Positions 5,938 through 6,654 of a stretch of DNA of 6,654 nucleotides are shown in pieces. The position numbers were made by a program, and so were the translations under genes. How positions within the stretch are numbered: position 1 is the stretch's first letter; each line of letters begins with the position of its first letter. The DNA is from Conexibacter sp. (GTDB lineage: Bacteria > Actinomycetota > Thermoleophilia > Solirubrobacterales > Solirubrobacteraceae). Location: contig JAOPZD010000490.1 of assembly GCA_025964295.1 (NCBI GenBank), positions 1-6,654 of the forward strand, in the 5' to 3' direction. The notes beneath the pieces were generated by a model. That model was not told the DNA's origin and searched no databases. It worked only from the letters and a program-made list of their open reading frames with translations.

Positions 5938-6558
5938 TCAGGCGCCGTTCCCATGTCCGTCGACGAACGCCGCCAGCAGCTCCTTGCCGCCGCCGGCCAC
6001 CGGCGGCCCGTGGGCGAACAGCAGCGCGTCGAAGTCCTGGTCCAGCAGCGCGCGCAGCGCGGCCGTCAGGCCGTCGCGGACGCCCTCGGGGTCCTCGCCC
6101 ATCAGGCCGTCCGGGACGAACGCGAGCGCGCCGCCGCCGTCGCGGATCAGCGCGTCGGCGAACAGCAGGGCGCCGTGGCCGGCGGCGATGTGGAACGCCG
6201 TGTCCTCCGGCGTGAGCGCGCCGACCTCCAGCGCGGTGACGCCCGGCGCGACCGCGTCGCCGAAGTCGAACGGCCGCACGTCGGGCCCGCCGCCGGCGAA
6301 CTCGTGCAGCCCGGAGCGCTGGGCCTTGATCGAGCAGCCGAAGCGCTCCGCGAACGCCTCGGCGTGGCGCAGGTGGTGGCGGTTGGAGAGCAGGATCGTC
6401 TCCGGGCGCCCGTGGCGCGCGACCTCCTCGAGGCCGTCCTCGGGCACGCGCGGGTCGAACAGCGCGCAGCCCTCGACGAAGAAGTGCGAGTGCACGGGCT
6501 GGCCGATGCCCTCATGGAAGGTCGTCCAGTGCAGGACGCCGGGGAGCACTTCGTCCAT
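5938..6558 (-). CDS. MBL-fold hydrolase-like protein with altered metal motif
   Basis: A 206-residue protein with the metallo-beta-lactamase outline: an N-terminal strand pair (VLPGVLHWTTFHE, then SHFFVEGCALFDPRVP), a strand into a histidine motif (ETILLSNRHHLRHAEAF, 53-69), HIAAGHGALLFADALI (123-138) with Asp135 where the bridging Asp is expected, a DGLMGEDPEGV loop (150-160), and the late LLFAHGPPVAGGGKELL block (179-195) with His183. The canonical HxHxDH motif is replaced by Asn59-Arg-His61-His62-Leu-Arg-His65, and the usual middle 'PGHT' motif is not recognisable. I believe a group of actinobacterial MBL-fold proteins shares the NRHH form, so this is probably a lineage variant and not decay. 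Substrate and metal content are unknown. ATG at 6558 is preceded by a good Shine-Dalgarno. The gene follows the partial gene at the right edge by 28 bp. Confidence 0.85.
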   Translation of the reverse strand: MDEVLPGVLHWTTFHEGIGQPVHSHFFVEGCALFDPRVPEDGLEEVARHGRPETILLSNRHHLRHAEAFAERFGCSIKAQRSGLHEFAGGGPDVRPFDFGDAVAPGVTALEVGALTPEDTAFHIAAGHGALLFADALIRDGGGALAFVPDGLMGEDPEGVRDGLTAALRALLDQDFDALLFAHGPPVAGGGKELLAAFVDGHGNGA

Positions 6559-6563
6559 GGCCG

Positions 6564-6569
6564 TCCCCT
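6564..6569 (-). promoter_or_regulatory. Ribosome binding site of the MBL-fold gene
   Basis: AGGGGA on the minus strand lies 5 nt before the ATG at 6558. It is the clearest Shine-Dalgarno in the window and supports this start. Confidence 0.6.
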
Positions 6570-6586
6570 ACCCGAGGCGTCGCGGG

Positions 6587-6654
6587 CTAAGCCAGGTCGT
6601 CGCGGCGCACGCCGCGCCGCGCGCGGGGCAGCCAGAGCGCGAGCGCGTTGCCCG
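6587..6654 (-). CDS. C-terminal end of an unidentified protein
   Basis: A minus-strand frame enters from the right edge and gives 21 codons before a TAG at 6587-6589. The residues run from GNALALWLP through a basic stretch (RARRGVRR) to DDLA. A hydrophobic segment followed by a basic tail would suit the end of a membrane protein with its C-terminus in the cytoplasm. It ends 28 bp before the MBL-fold start in the same orientation, which is typical of operon spacing. It is too short to assign to a family, and in DNA this GC-rich an open frame of 22 codons can occur by chance. Confidence 0.45.
   Translation of the reverse strand, partial: GNALALWLPRARRGVRRDDLA

Overview
The window is very GC-rich, with G or C at nearly every third codon position, few AT stretches and weak Shine-Dalgarno sites. 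The gene content is a soluble Cache-domain protein, an FN3/FecR-like secreted protein, a CHASE2-HD-GYP sensor and an RdmC-like hydrolase. This suits a high-GC soil actinobacterium, most likely of the Solirubrobacterales/Thermoleophilia type. That assignment is inferred from style and content; no marker gene is present.

Layout: a plus-strand gene cut by the left edge (to 674) encodes a Cache sensor domain and converges on a long run of minus-strand genes. In transcription order (right to left) these are: the last 21 codons of an unidentified gene (6587-6654); an MBL-fold hydrolase with an altered metal motif (5938-6558); a 111-bp gap that can fold like a class I c-di-GMP riboswitch (5862-5937); a secreted FN3/FecR-like protein (4633-5826); a membrane CHASE2-HD-GYP protein (2831-4615); an alpha/beta hydrolase (1881-2798); a small zinc-ribbon protein (1518-1835); and a class I glutamine-amidotransferase-like protein related to the CTP synthase C-terminus (756-1472). 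Intergenic gaps in the minus-strand run are 17 to 111 bp. A strong hairpin at 1858-1875 may separate the hydrolase from the last two genes.

The most interesting unit is 2831-5937. A leader RNA with the CGCAAAGCC core and three-helix order of the GEMM-I c-di-GMP aptamer lies directly in front of a two-gene signalling pair. The first gene encodes an exported FecR-like protein. The second, 17 bp downstream, encodes a sensor with an extracytoplasmic CHASE2 domain and a complete cytoplasmic HD-GYP c-di-GMP phosphodiesterase. If the leader is a real riboswitch, the operon senses the nucleotide that its own enzyme destroys, which would be a feedback circuit. The riboswitch call rests on hand folding and needs a covariance-model search.

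Other points of note: the amidotransferase-like protein keeps its nucleophile Cys but has Gln-Pro-Gln where the catalytic His-Pro-Glu is expected; the MBL protein has an Asn-Arg-His-His motif in place of HxHxDH; the Cache protein stops right after its sensor fold; and a protein-like 24-codon tail lies just beyond the amidotransferase stop codon in another frame. No tRNA, rRNA, CRISPR array, insertion sequence or phage feature was seen.
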